From Agathobaculum sp. NTUH-O15-33 (GTDB lineage Bacteria; Bacillota; Clostridia; Oscillospirales; Butyricicoccaceae): DNA of 64,000 nt. Below the pieces are notes generated by a model. That model worked only from the letters and a program-made list of their open reading frames with translations. It did no database searches and was not told the DNA's origin. Shown piece by piece: positions 53,711-61,335 of the stretch. A program made the position numbers and the translations under genes. Where the stretch lies: the NCBI RefSeq assembly GCF_033193315.1, contig NZ_CP136187.1:3789501-3853500 (forward strand), read 5' to 3'. Position 1 is the stretch's first letter, and each line of letters opens with the position of its first letter.

Positions 53711-55629
53711 TGCAGCTCCTCCAGCTCGGTCGACACCGCTTCCCACTCTTCCATTTTCGCGGTGAGCTGCTCGTCGCACTGCTCTTTCTCCGTCATCAGT
53801 TCCAAAAGGCGCTGAGAATCGGACGAAGCCTCCACCATCTGTTGTTCCAGCTCGGCGGATTGCCGCTCGAGCTGCGCGATCTCGCGCTCGATGGAGGAAA
53901 GCAGCTTTTGCAAATTCTTGGTGCCGCCCGTTTTGCGGGGCTTTGCGGGCGGCGGGGGCACGTCGTCCAGCGTCGGTGCCGACGGCCGTTTGGCCCGCTG
54001 CGCCGGTTCGGCCTGCGGCGGCGGGGCGGCGCCCTTGTCGCGGTAATTCAAAAACGCTTCGTAGCTGCCCAGAAAATCGGTAAAGGCGCCGTTTTCCAGA
54101 TACAACACGCGGGTGGCGAACCGTTCGACGAAATACCGGTCGTGCGAAACGAAGAGCAGCGTGCCGTCGAACGCTTCGACCGCCTGCTCAATCCATTCGC
54201 GGGAAGCAAGATCGAGGTGGTTGGTCGGTTCGTCCAGAATGAGCAGGTTGAGCGGATCATACATCAACTCGCACAGGCGCAGGCGGCTTTTTTCGCCGCC
54301 GGAGAGCATATCCACCGTTTTATACTGATCCTCGCCGGAGAAATGGAACGCGCCGAGGCGCGACCGCGCGGTCTGCATGGTGACGTTCTTATCGTAGATC
54401 AGCGTATCGATCAGGTTGCGGTGCGGGTTTAAAAAGTGCACCTGCTGCGGCAAATAGGCGGGCCGCAGGCCAATGCCCTTGCGCACCGTGCCCGTATCCG
54501 CCGTTTCTTCGCCCAGAAGGACGCGCAGCAGGGTCGTTTTGCCCGCGCCGTTCGGCCCCAAAATGGCGACGCGCTCGCGGTTGCGGATGTTGAACGACAG
54601 CTCTTTAAAAATCGTGCGTCCCTCGTAGCTTTTGGACAGGTCGCGGATTTTGAGCACTTCCTCGGTCTCGTAATTGGGATCGCCGAAGGAAACGCTCATC
54701 TGTTTATCCGTTTTGGGTCGGTCGGTCACCTTCATGCGGGCAATGCGCTTTTCAATGGACGCGGCGCGCTTGGCAAGGTGCTCGGTGCCATGCTCGTGCA
54801 TTTTGCGGGCCACATCCTCCAGGCGGCGCTTTTCGGCGGCCTCGTTTTCATGGTGGCGGAGCTGTTCCTCGCGGCGGCGCTCGCGCTCGACCGCGTAGAA
54901 CGAATAGTTGCCCGCGTAAAATTCACAGGTGCAGTCGTGCAGCTCGATGATGCGGTCGCAGCACTGGTCAAGAAAATAGCGGTCGTGCGAAATGGTGAGC
55001 ACGGTGCCGCGGTAGCTTTCCAGATATTCGCCCAGCCAGTTCACCGCGTCCATGTCGAGGTGGTTGGTCGGTTCGTCGAGCAGCAGGATATCGGTCTTTT
55101 CCAAAATGATGCGGGCCAGATTGATGCGCGTCTTTTCGCCGCCCGAAAGCAGGCGGAAGGGCTGGCGGCGCTGCTCGGCGGGAATCTCCAAACCGTTGCA
55201 GACGCGGTCTACCTCGTAATCGCGGTTATAGCCGCCGAGCGCGTCCAGCCGGGTCTCTAGCGCGGCGTAGCGCTTGAGCAGCGAAGCGTCCTCCGGCTTG
55301 CGGAGCATTTCGTCGGTCGTTTCGTCCATGGCCGCGAGGATCTCATCCGATTCGCGGAACGCCAGACGGAGCACATCCTCCACCAGAGCATTTTCCGGGA
55401 AATCCGGCATCTGGTCGATAATGCCCGCCGATTTTCCCGCGCCAAGCGAGACCGAGCCGCCGTCGTACGGTAGGCGGCCGGTCAGAATATTCAGCAGGGT
55501 GGTTTTGCCCGTACCGTTCGCGCCGAGGATCGCGACCTTTTCACCGGGCTGGATGTCAAACGTAAGCTCCTTCAGGATCAGGCGGTCGCCGTAGTATTTG
55601 GTTAAATTCTGTACGGAAATGTCGGCCAT
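53707..55629 (-). CDS. ABC-F family ATPase
   Basis: A 640-residue soluble protein with two ABC domains and no membrane segment. Walker A motifs are GANGTGKTT and GPNGAGKTT, signatures LSGGEKTR and LSGGEKSR, and Walker B DEPTNHLD twice. A charged linker joins the domains, and a C-terminal coiled coil (LLSSIEREIAQLERQSAELE) ends the protein. ABC-F proteins bind the ribosomal E site and rescue stalled or antibiotic-blocked ribosomes. Start ATG 55629 follows AAAGGAGG. Two hairpins in its leader could serve as an attenuator. Confidence 0.92.
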   Translation of the reverse strand: MADISVQNLTKYYGDRLILKELTFDIQPGEKVAILGANGTGKTTLLNILTGRLPYDGGSVSLGAGKSAGIIDQMPDFPENALVEDVLRLAFRESDEILAAMDETTDEMLRKPEDASLLKRYAALETRLDALGGYNRDYEVDRVCNGLEIPAEQRRQPFRLLSGGEKTRINLARIILEKTDILLLDEPTNHLDMDAVNWLGEYLESYRGTVLTISHDRYFLDQCCDRIIELHDCTCEFYAGNYSFYAVERERRREEQLRHHENEAAEKRRLEDVARKMHEHGTEHLAKRAASIEKRIARMKVTDRPKTDKQMSVSFGDPNYETEEVLKIRDLSKSYEGRTIFKELSFNIRNRERVAILGPNGAGKTTLLRVLLGEETADTGTVRKGIGLRPAYLPQQVHFLNPHRNLIDTLIYDKNVTMQTARSRLGAFHFSGEDQYKTVDMLSGGEKSRLRLCELMYDPLNLLILDEPTNHLDLASREWIEQAVEAFDGTLLFVSHDRYFVERFATRVLYLENGAFTDFLGSYEAFLNYRDKGAAPPPQAEPAQRAKRPSAPTLDDVPPPPAKPRKTGGTKNLQKLLSSIEREIAQLERQSAELEQQMVEASSDSQRLLELMTEKEQCDEQLTAKMEEWEAVSTELEELQ

Positions 55630-55658
55630 GGGCCGGCCTCCTTTCTTGGGGAATAGAA

Positions 55659-55752
55659 AATCGCCGCCGGAGCGGCGATTGTTGGTTGCATGACGTTCTT
55701 CGCGCCGCAGCGCGCTGTAAAATGTCAAATTGGAGCGAAGCTTCAATTTGAC
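55659..55752 (-). promoter_or_regulatory. Two leader hairpins upstream of the ABC-F gene (possible attenuator)
   Basis: On the minus strand GTCAAATTG...CAATTTGAC (55724-55752) is followed by ATTTTAC, and AATCGCCGC...GCGGCGATT (55659-55680) by TTTTCTATT, just before the ribosome site. Some ABC-F resistance genes are controlled by leader terminators. No leader peptide is identified, and the U-tracts are weak. Confidence 0.35.
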
Positions 55753-55773
55753 AAAAAACCGGGGGCATGTATC

Positions 55774-56000
55774 CAATGTCATTTAGTTAAGGGAAACGCA
55801 TAGGAAAAAACAAGAGAATCACCGAGCTAGTAGGCCAAGAGAAGCTGGTCTGGACCACGCCCTCGGCGCGCCGTCCCGAAGGGACGTAACACTATCTGAG
55901 AAACCATGTCCCTTCGCTCGGCTGTACCAGCCTGTTTGATGCTCTCACTAATCCCGGTGCTTCGCTCTCGGCGCGCCGAGGGCGTCGCGCCCTACATTTC
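55774..56000. repeat. MITE-like element C, copy 1 (inverse orientation)
   Basis: Starts CCAATGTCATTTAG with TAAGGGAAACGCATAGG soon after, and contains CCCTCGGCGCGCCG, AACCATGTCCCTTCGCTCGG and CGGCGCGCCGAGGGCG. It is the reverse complement, with small differences, of the element at 61454-61699. The right boundary is approximate. It fills most of the gap between the ABC-F gene and the GDPD-like gene; 56001-56096 shows no gene. Confidence 0.8.
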
Positions 56001-56096
56001 CTGTGTTTGCGATACCTTCTTGTCTTGCCTGACGAAGTGCGGCCCAGACTGGCCTCTCTTGGCCTGCGGCCAATTCACCTTCTGCCCAAAGATGTG

Positions 56097-56834
56097 TTAA
56101 AACCGCATCAATGGAATCTGGTGCGGGGTGGCTTCGCCCTCGGGCAGGAGCATGGCGGTCATATCGGGCCGCCCGGTCTCAATGAAATTAACGCCGTCCT
56201 TAATCAGCCGCGACAGCGTATCCATATGATCCGTGGGCAAACTCATGGTAAACAAGCCCGCGCGCTTGCAGGCGGAAAGGAGCGGCGCGGTCAGGTCGCT
56301 CGGCGCGGCGCGAAGGCCGAAAAGCCCCGTCGTCTGCGCGGCGCGCACCAGCGCGTCGATATTATCGGGCAGCGCGGGCAGCTCGCCCATGATATGCAGC
56401 TCCGGGTTGGCGACCGCAAGGCGCGCGGCTTCCACCAGCCCAAGGCCGACGAAGATGGTTTCATCTAAGTACTCCGCGTGGCGCAGCGTCATGCGAAGCT
56501 GCGGCAGCAATGTTTGGTTGCGCACCGTGATGGCGATCTTGGCCTGACAGGTCTTGGCCAATTCGATCGCCTGCCCGGCGGGCACCAACTGGGAGGACGC
56601 CGTGTGGAGCTCGGCGTAGCTGTAATCGCTGATGGCCATCTGCGTGCCGTCCGCCGCGACGCAGTAGCCGTCGCTCGATAAAACGGCAATGCCGTCCGCC
56701 GACATATCGACGGTCAGGCAGCAGCCCTTCGCACCCTCTTCGTTTCCGGCGAGGATGGATTCCAGCCCGTCCCGCTCCGTGCCCATGCAGCCCACCGCGG
56801 AAAGCACGAATATATCTTTATTGGTATAATACAA
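56097..56834 (-). CDS. Degenerate glycerophosphodiester phosphodiesterase-like protein
   Basis: A 245-residue protein with the outline of a GDPD TIM barrel. GNEEGAKGCCLTVDMSADGI aligns with the usual ALELGADGIELDVxxTKDG, followed by DGYCVAADGTQMAISDYSYA. Most catalytic residues appear lost. The N-terminal HRG is replaced by VLSAVGC, the Glu of ELD by Thr, and the His of HD by Ser. I infer a non-catalytic or altered GDPD fold; the family call itself rests on pattern only. It starts with TTG 56834 behind AGAGGGG, 22 bases after the cyclophilin gene. Confidence 0.6.
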   Translation of the reverse strand: MYYTNKDIFVLSAVGCMGTERDGLESILAGNEEGAKGCCLTVDMSADGIAVLSSDGYCVAADGTQMAISDYSYAELHTASSQLVPAGQAIELAKTCQAKIAITVRNQTLLPQLRMTLRHAEYLDETIFVGLGLVEAARLAVANPELHIMGELPALPDNIDALVRAAQTTGLFGLRAAPSDLTAPLLSACKRAGLFTMSLPTDHMDTLSRLIKDGVNFIETGRPDMTAMLLPEGEATPHQIPLMRF

Positions 56835-56856
56835 TACCGTTCCCCTCTTTCTCCGT

Positions 56857-57381
56857 TTACAGGGTTTCGGGAGGATCGAACGTAGCGCCCCAAGTTTCCA
56901 CCGTCACGGTCTTCATGCGCTGATCCTCGCGCGGACGGTCGTTCCAGTCGCGCGCGGTGGACACGATCGCGTCGGCCACTTCCATGCCTTCGATCACCAT
57001 GCCGAAGGAGGCGTACTGGCCATCCAGATGCGGCGCGTCCGAGGTCATGATAAAGAACTGGCTGCCGGCGGAATCGGGCACCATGGTGCGCGCCATAGAT
57101 AAAACGCCGCGGCTGTGCTTGAGATCGTTCTGGAAACCGTTGCCGGTGAATTCGCCGCGGATCTCGTAGCCCGGGCCGCCCGCGCCGGTGCCTTCGGGGT
57201 CGCCGCCTTGGATCATAAAGCCGGGAATGACGCGGTGGAAGATCACGCCGTCATAAAAGCCCTTTTGGGCCAGAGAAATAAAGTTGCGCACCGTGTTGGG
57301 CGCGACTTCGGGATAAAGTTCGGCGCGAATAATGCCGCCGTTTTCCATTTCGATCGTAACGATAGGATTGTTCATGTTCAT
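56857..57381 (-). CDS. Peptidyl-prolyl cis-trans isomerase, cyclophilin type
   Basis: A 174-residue cytosolic cyclophilin. Signatures: FYDGVIFHRVIPGFMIQGGD with the catalytic Arg, GYEIRGEF, SRGVLSMARTM, AGSQFFIMTSDAPHLDGQYA. No signal peptide. Start ATG 57381 follows CGGAGTGA; a second ATG two codons later is possible. Shares a transcript with the GDPD-like gene. Confidence 0.94.
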   Translation of the reverse strand: MNMNNPIVTIEMENGGIIRAELYPEVAPNTVRNFISLAQKGFYDGVIFHRVIPGFMIQGGDPEGTGAGGPGYEIRGEFTGNGFQNDLKHSRGVLSMARTMVPDSAGSQFFIMTSDAPHLDGQYASFGMVIEGMEVADAIVSTARDWNDRPREDQRMKTVTVETWGATFDPPETL

Positions 57382-57738
57382 TTCACTCCGTATTCTGCCG
57401 CAATGCTGCGTCGTTTTACACGCATATATATTTATTATATTGTAACAAAGATTCGGGCAAACGGCAATACATGTTTCCATATTGAAACTGCGGTCAGTTA
57501 CGCGCCGCACCGAAGTTATACACATATCAAGAGAATATTACCCCCGCGCATGGGGATAACTCTGTGCATAAAGTGGATAACTACTTGTATTCTCCCCACC
57601 ATGCCCACGGAATATGGGGCGCGGCTGTTTACAAATTGTAATATTTGATTTTTTACCATGCACATGCCGCATAAATTCCGTTTTTTTGCGGCACACTTTT
57701 GTTAAACGAGCGTTTTATGGGAAAGGGAGAGCGAACGC
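57382..57738. other. Divergent intergenic region between cyclophilin and TepA-like genes
   Basis: A 357-base spacer without a gene. On the minus strand TATAAT (57434-57439) with TTGCCC (57455-57460) only 15 bases upstream is a possible cyclophilin promoter. No hairpin, RNA motif or clear plus-strand promoter was seen. Confidence 0.4.
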
Positions 57739-58449
57739 ATGGCGGAAGAATTAGAGAATATAGAAGCACCGGAACAAAATAGTATTGCACAGACCGGCTC
57801 CATCACCGCGCACACCTCGCGCGGCACGGTGCACTGCATCACGATTATCGGACAGATCGAGGGACACATGGAGCTGCCCTCGCAGAACAAAACGACCAAA
57901 TACGAGCACCTGATCCCGCAGATCACGGCGGTGGAGCAGGCGGAAGAGATCGACGGCCTGCTGATTTTGCTGAACACGGTGGGCGGCGACGTGGAGGCCG
58001 GGCTGGCGATTGCGGAGCTGATCGCGGGCATGGAAAAGCCCACGGTTTCGCTGGTGCTGGGCGGCGGTCACTCAATCGGCGTGCCGCTCGCGGTGGCGGC
58101 GAAAAAAAGCCTGATCGCCTCTTCGGCGGCCATGACCATTCACCCGGTGCGCATGAACGGCACCATTATCGCGGTGCCGCAGGCCTTTGAGTACTTGGCC
58201 AAAATTCAGGAGCGGATCGTGGACTTTATCACCTCGCACTCGCACATTTCGGCGAGCGTATTGCAGGACCTGATGCGCGAGACCGGCCAACTGACGAGCG
58301 ATATCGGTACGGTGATATCGGGCGAACAGGCGGTGCAATTCGGCCTGATCGACGAGGTAGGCACGCTGAAAGACGCGTTGCAAGCGCTTTATGATCAGAT
58401 AGAGGAAAGAAAAAAAGAGAAGGAAGCCGAAGCCCCTTCTCAGTCATAA
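57739..58449 (+). CDS. tepA: ClpP-like serine protease, TepA/YmfB type
   Basis: A 236-residue cytosolic protease related to B. subtilis TepA. The ClpP fold signatures are INGxIxG-like ITIIGQIEGH, LLILLNTVGGDVEAGLAIAE, the nucleophile in LGGGHSIGVPLAVAA (Ser) and MTIHPVRM (His). The C-terminus is Lys/Glu rich. TepA homologues degrade signal peptides or small substrates and occur mostly in Firmicutes, often next to ftsK/spoIIIE, which is not in this window. Start ATG 57739 follows GGGAAAGGGAGAG. A strong terminator follows. Confidence 0.88.
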   Translation: MAEELENIEAPEQNSIAQTGSITAHTSRGTVHCITIIGQIEGHMELPSQNKTTKYEHLIPQITAVEQAEEIDGLLILLNTVGGDVEAGLAIAELIAGMEKPTVSLVLGGGHSIGVPLAVAAKKSLIASSAAMTIHPVRMNGTIIAVPQAFEYLAKIQERIVDFITSHSHISASVLQDLMRETGQLTSDIGTVISGEQAVQFGLIDEVGTLKDALQALYDQIEERKKEKEAEAPSQS

Positions 58450-58455
58450 CGTGCA

Positions 58456-58491
58456 AAAGGGCGGGGAAACCTTACGGTATCCCCGCCCTTT
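58456..58491. terminator. Bidirectional terminator after tepA
   Basis: AAAGGGCGGGGA and TCCCCGCCCTTT around a 12-base loop, flanked by gene ends. Confidence 0.88.
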
Positions 58492-58506
58492 ACCTATACC
58501 GAGCAA

Positions 58507-58641
58507 TCATATCTCGATCACTCTGATTTCACGTCCCAAACTGGCCAGCGAAACCTCGCGACGCAGCCGCGCTTCGACGGTTTCTTGCTTCTCCATCGGT
58601 ATATTCCGGTGCCCCGTTACGCAGCAGGTTTTAAACTCCAT
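58507..58641 (-). pseudogene. Truncated SLOG-family (DUF1273/YpsA-like) remnant
   Basis: A 44-codon frame whose first ~30 residues, MEFKTCCVTGHRNIPMEKQE onward, match the N-terminal beta-strand and GHR loop of DUF1273/YpsA SLOG proteins. After RREVSLA the sequence departs and stops at 58507, so the ~150-residue remainder is missing. No good ribosome site precedes it. Likely a gene relic left by deletion. Confidence 0.6.
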
Positions 58642-58759
58642 GTGTTTGTCGCGGAGCAAGCGCAGCGTAACCCCGGCGTTTGCTTGGAAGCGGCCATTCC
58701 CTATCCCAACCGGCTGCATGCAAAAGACGGAAAATTTCAAAACGTATTGCCCCTTTATT

Positions 58760-59404
58760 TTATAAATCTAACAGCGCGTCCGGCAGATCTATATAGAGCC
58801 GGTCAAAAAGCTGATGTAACCCTTGCAAAAAGTCTTGCTTGACCGGATATGCTTGGTCAAAGGCGATGAACTGCGCCACCTCTTGCTCATAACCGGCGAT
58901 AACGTCCAAATAGCAGCACGAAAGCCTGCGTTTAAGCAAAGCGATTCGATACCGCCGGTTTGTATCCGGGTGTTTGGTAAGCGCGGCGGCGCGGGCAAGT
59001 CCCTCCAGCGCGCCACGGCGCCGCGCAGCCATATAATCAGACTGCAAAAATGTGCCCAGCTCGCTGTTTATTTGCGCCATAAGCTGTTCCGGGCTGCTTT
59101 GCAGCCCCATATATTCATGCAGCGCGGCGCTCGCGCCCTGATAAAAGAAAAACTGCTGAATATCAGCCAAATAATGAGAGTACTCATAGTGATGGTTTTC
59201 AACCTCGATGTAGTCGATCCCCTCATCACAGGTTTCCATCATATCATCCCAAGCGTCGTTCAACTCTTGCAAAAGCTTTACGTATGCAGGAAAGTGCTCG
59301 TTCACATATTTGCACACATGATCGAAGGGGTCATAAAGATCATCTTGCTTGTACACAGATATTTCGGTGACTAGGCGGGGGAAAAGGAACTGATTATATT
59401 TCAT
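58760..59404 (-). CDS. Hypothetical protein (214 aa)
   Basis: I do not recognise the family. The protein is acidic and predicted mainly helical, rich in Tyr, Asp, Glu and Leu, with no signal peptide or membrane helix. Motifs include DDMMETCDEGIDYIEVENHH, YSHYLADIQQFFFYQG and RRRGALEGLARAAALTKHPD. Start ATG 59404 behind CGGAGG is good. It faces the first of four small XRE regulators across a 145-base AT-rich spacer with palindromes, suggesting joint control. Composition is somewhat less GC-rich than the core genes. Confidence 0.65.
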   Translation of the reverse strand: MKYNQFLFPRLVTEISVYKQDDLYDPFDHVCKYVNEHFPAYVKLLQELNDAWDDMMETCDEGIDYIEVENHHYEYSHYLADIQQFFFYQGASAALHEYMGLQSSPEQLMAQINSELGTFLQSDYMAARRRGALEGLARAAALTKHPDTNRRYRIALLKRRLSCCYLDVIAGYEQEVAQFIAFDQAYPVKQDFLQGLHQLFDRLYIDLPDALLDL

Positions 59405-59471
59405 GTTTTAGACCTCCGTTAATGATTTTAAATCCCCATACCGTGCTAACGAATGATTATATACTCATTAT

Positions 59472-59485
59472 CGTTCTAAAGAACG
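59472..59485. promoter_or_regulatory. Candidate XRE operator (14-bp palindrome)
   Basis: CGTTCT-AA-AGAACG is a perfect palindrome in the divergent spacer between the 214-residue protein and the first XRE gene. A looser AACG...CGTT repeat (59448-59475) abuts it. Binding by the adjacent regulator is inferred. Confidence 0.45.
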
Positions 59486-59549
59486 TTTTTTAATGTAAAA
59501 AAATAAGATAACATAGAAATAGAGATTTTTAACAAGGTGGTGTTATACG

Positions 59550-59885
59550 TTGGCAAAAAAATTAGTGCCTGATAATCTTGCGCAGAATATTGGAAAACGT
59601 ATACGCCAGTGTCGAGATGCAGCCGGATTAACACAGGATCAGTTAGCTGAAATACTTGGCAAAGATGCGAAATACATTTCAGTCATTGAAAATGGAAAAA
59701 AGAAGGTTCAAATTGACACCTTCGTAAGTATTTGCAATGCTCTTCAAGTTGATTATACCTATATTATCACAGGGAATCCTACCAATTTTAAAAGCAAAGA
59801 GATACAAGATAAGCTTTTACAGCTGACCGAACGACAATTTAATGCTTCTATGGAGATAATTGATACTTTTCTCAGCAAGGATTGA
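59550..59885 (+). CDS. XRE-family transcriptional regulator 1
   Basis: A 111-residue DNA-binding protein with an N-terminal XRE helix-turn-helix (RIRQCRDAAGLTQDQLAEIL ... YISVIENGKKKVQIDTFVSI) and a short helical tail. The nearby gene at 60494 encodes a clear paralogue, sharing the IDTFVxICNAL...DYxYxxTGN pattern. AT-rich, unlike the GC-rich core around it. Start at TTG 59550 (TTGGCAAAAAAATTAG) behind AAGGTGGTG. Confidence 0.85.
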   Translation: MAKKLVPDNLAQNIGKRIRQCRDAAGLTQDQLAEILGKDAKYISVIENGKKKVQIDTFVSICNALQVDYTYIITGNPTNFKSKEIQDKLLQLTERQFNASMEIIDTFLSKD

Positions 59886-59975
59886 TTCTCTTTCATTATA
59901 TAAAATGTTTTTTATCGTGTAAACTGTTATTTGAAATAATTCTACATTTTCCACCATGCAAGGTAACCGTTTTTA

Positions 59976-60012
59976 TTATGATATAATTTTTATCATAAAC
60001 GACGTTATGATA
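59976..60012. promoter_or_regulatory. TTATGATA operator cluster over a -10 box
   Basis: TTATGATA (59976-59983) and TATCATAA (59991-59998) are inverted; a third TTATGATA lies at 60005-60012. TATAAT (59982-59987) falls inside the repeat. A regulator bound here would cover the promoter of XRE gene 2. The -35 is poor. Confidence 0.5.
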
Positions 60013-60016
60013 GGAC

Positions 60017-60415
60017 ATGTTGCTTGTGATTGGCGAAATTTTACAAGAGCTACGAAAGGATCGACACTTAGAACAAGCCGAGCTTGCGGAGGCTTTTGGT
60101 GTAAGTCGGTCTACTATTAGCTCATATGAAGTGGGCCGAACAGAACCCCCAATTGAAATATTATGTAAATACGCATCATTTTTTAATGTTTCTCTGGACT
60201 ATATATGTGAAATGACACGTGACCTTCCTAATACATACTCGGCAGGTACACAATTTGAGCTGGAAAATAAGGAAATCTATCCTTTAAGTGATTTTGTGAA
60301 AGCCATGAATTTTCTGTCTTTGCCAAAGCGAAGTCATTTGATTCAACACTTAAACTACTTGACGCAACTAGAGTTGTACGAAAAAAAGAATAAAAAGCCG
60401 CCTAAAAGCAAGTAA
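60017..60415 (+). CDS. XRE-family transcriptional regulator 2
   Basis: A 132-residue protein with an N-terminal helix-turn-helix (RKDRHLEQAELAEAFGVSRS ... ISSYEVGRTEPPIEILCKYA), then FFNVSLDYICEMT, and a helical, Lys-rich tail. The start is ambiguous: ATG 60017 is only 2 bases after an AGG. TTG 60020 or GTG 60026 gives better spacing and a VIGEILQELR start. A terminator overlaps its 3' end. Confidence 0.85.
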   Translation: MLLVIGEILQELRKDRHLEQAELAEAFGVSRSTISSYEVGRTEPPIEILCKYASFFNVSLDYICEMTRDLPNTYSAGTQFELENKEIYPLSDFVKAMNFLSLPKRSHLIQHLNYLTQLELYEKKNKKPPKSK

Positions 60416-60437
60416 TTTCATGTGCTTTCAGGCGGTT
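60395..60437 (+). terminator. Terminator after XRE gene 2
   Basis: AAGCCGCCT-AAAGCA and TGCTT-AGGCGGTTT form the stem around the stop codon, followed by CATTTGCTTTTAG. Confidence 0.65.
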
Positions 60438-60493
60438 TCATTTGCTTTTAGTCTTAGAAACTTCGCAATACAATAAAAAGGAGATGCCATACA

Positions 60494-60823
60494 ATGTCCA
60501 ATGAAAAGAAAAAGCTTGCAGTCGAAGTGGGGCAACGAATTGGTTTCCTTCGGCAGAAAGTCGGCATGACGCAGGAGCAACTGGCGGAAAAAATTGAAAC
60601 AAATGCTAAGTATATTACTGTTCTTGAATCCGGAAATAAAGTTATGCGCATAGATACTTTCGTAAACATTTGTAACGCGCTCAATGCTGATTATTCGTAT
60701 TTACTCACAGGAAATGAGCTATTACAACAGAGCAAACAGTTACAGCAAAGGCTAGAAAAGCTATCTACAGACGAATATGCGGCGTTAATCGCCTTTCTCG
60801 ATGCCATTACAAAGGATAGGTAG
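60494..60823 (+). CDS. XRE-family transcriptional regulator 3
   Basis: A 109-residue paralogue of XRE 1, with helix-turn-helix RIGFLRQKVGMTQEQLAEKI and YITVLESGNKVMRIDTFVNI and tail DYSYLLTGNELLQQSKQLQQ. Start ATG 60494 follows AAAAAGGAGATG. AT-rich composition. Confidence 0.87.
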   Translation: MSNEKKKLAVEVGQRIGFLRQKVGMTQEQLAEKIETNAKYITVLESGNKVMRIDTFVNICNALNADYSYLLTGNELLQQSKQLQQRLEKLSTDEYAALIAFLDAITKDR

Positions 60824-60875
60824 AATATGTATTGAAGCGTGAAACTCGCTGATTATGATGCAGTCAGGTGATTTT

Positions 60876-61313
60876 ATGAATTATAGCAGATTAAAAGATT
60901 TAAGAATATACGAGGATCTATCACAGCAAAAAATTGCTGATATGATACAATGTCATCTTCATTCCTATCGTAACTACGAGAATAAATCATGGGATACTAT
61001 GCCTTTGTCCAAGGCGCTGGTTTTAGCCAAATTTTATAATGTTTCAATACGCTATTTATTTTGCGAAACAGAGGTATCGGAAAAGTATGCTATTCAGCAA
61101 AACGAAATAACAAAACGGATGCGATATATGCGAAAAAAGAATGGATTTAATCAAGAAGAGATGGCTGCTAAGTTATTTTGCAGCACCTTAACTTACAAAC
61201 GGTATGAAGCAGACGCACTTGATATGCCAATGGGCCCTGTAATATCGCTTGCCCGCATATATCACATCACGCCTGACTTTCTAATTGGGGAAGGAAATAT
61301 TCTTGAATTTTGA
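60876..61313 (+). CDS. XRE-family protein 4 with two helix-turn-helix units
   Basis: A 145-residue protein with two XRE-like helix-turn-helix segments in tandem. The first is RLKDLRIYEDLSQQKIADMI, ending in FYNVSIRYLFCETEV. The second is RMRYMRKKNGFNQEEMAAKL, ending in IYHITPDFLIGEG. Only single-domain members are usual among small XRE regulators, so this looks like an internal duplication. Start ATG 60876 follows CAGGTGA; an earlier frame to 60855 is less likely. Last gene before the repeat mosaic. Confidence 0.8.
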   Translation: MNYSRLKDLRIYEDLSQQKIADMIQCHLHSYRNYENKSWDTMPLSKALVLAKFYNVSIRYLFCETEVSEKYAIQQNEITKRMRYMRKKNGFNQEEMAAKLFCSTLTYKRYEADALDMPMGPVISLARIYHITPDFLIGEGNILEF

Positions 61314-61335
61314 ACTGCCACCCTTACATTAGCCT

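Noticed and set aside
55782..56096. Short open frames in the gap upstream of the GDPD-like gene
   Set aside because: They fall inside MITE-like element C, have no ribosome site and show no protein motif.
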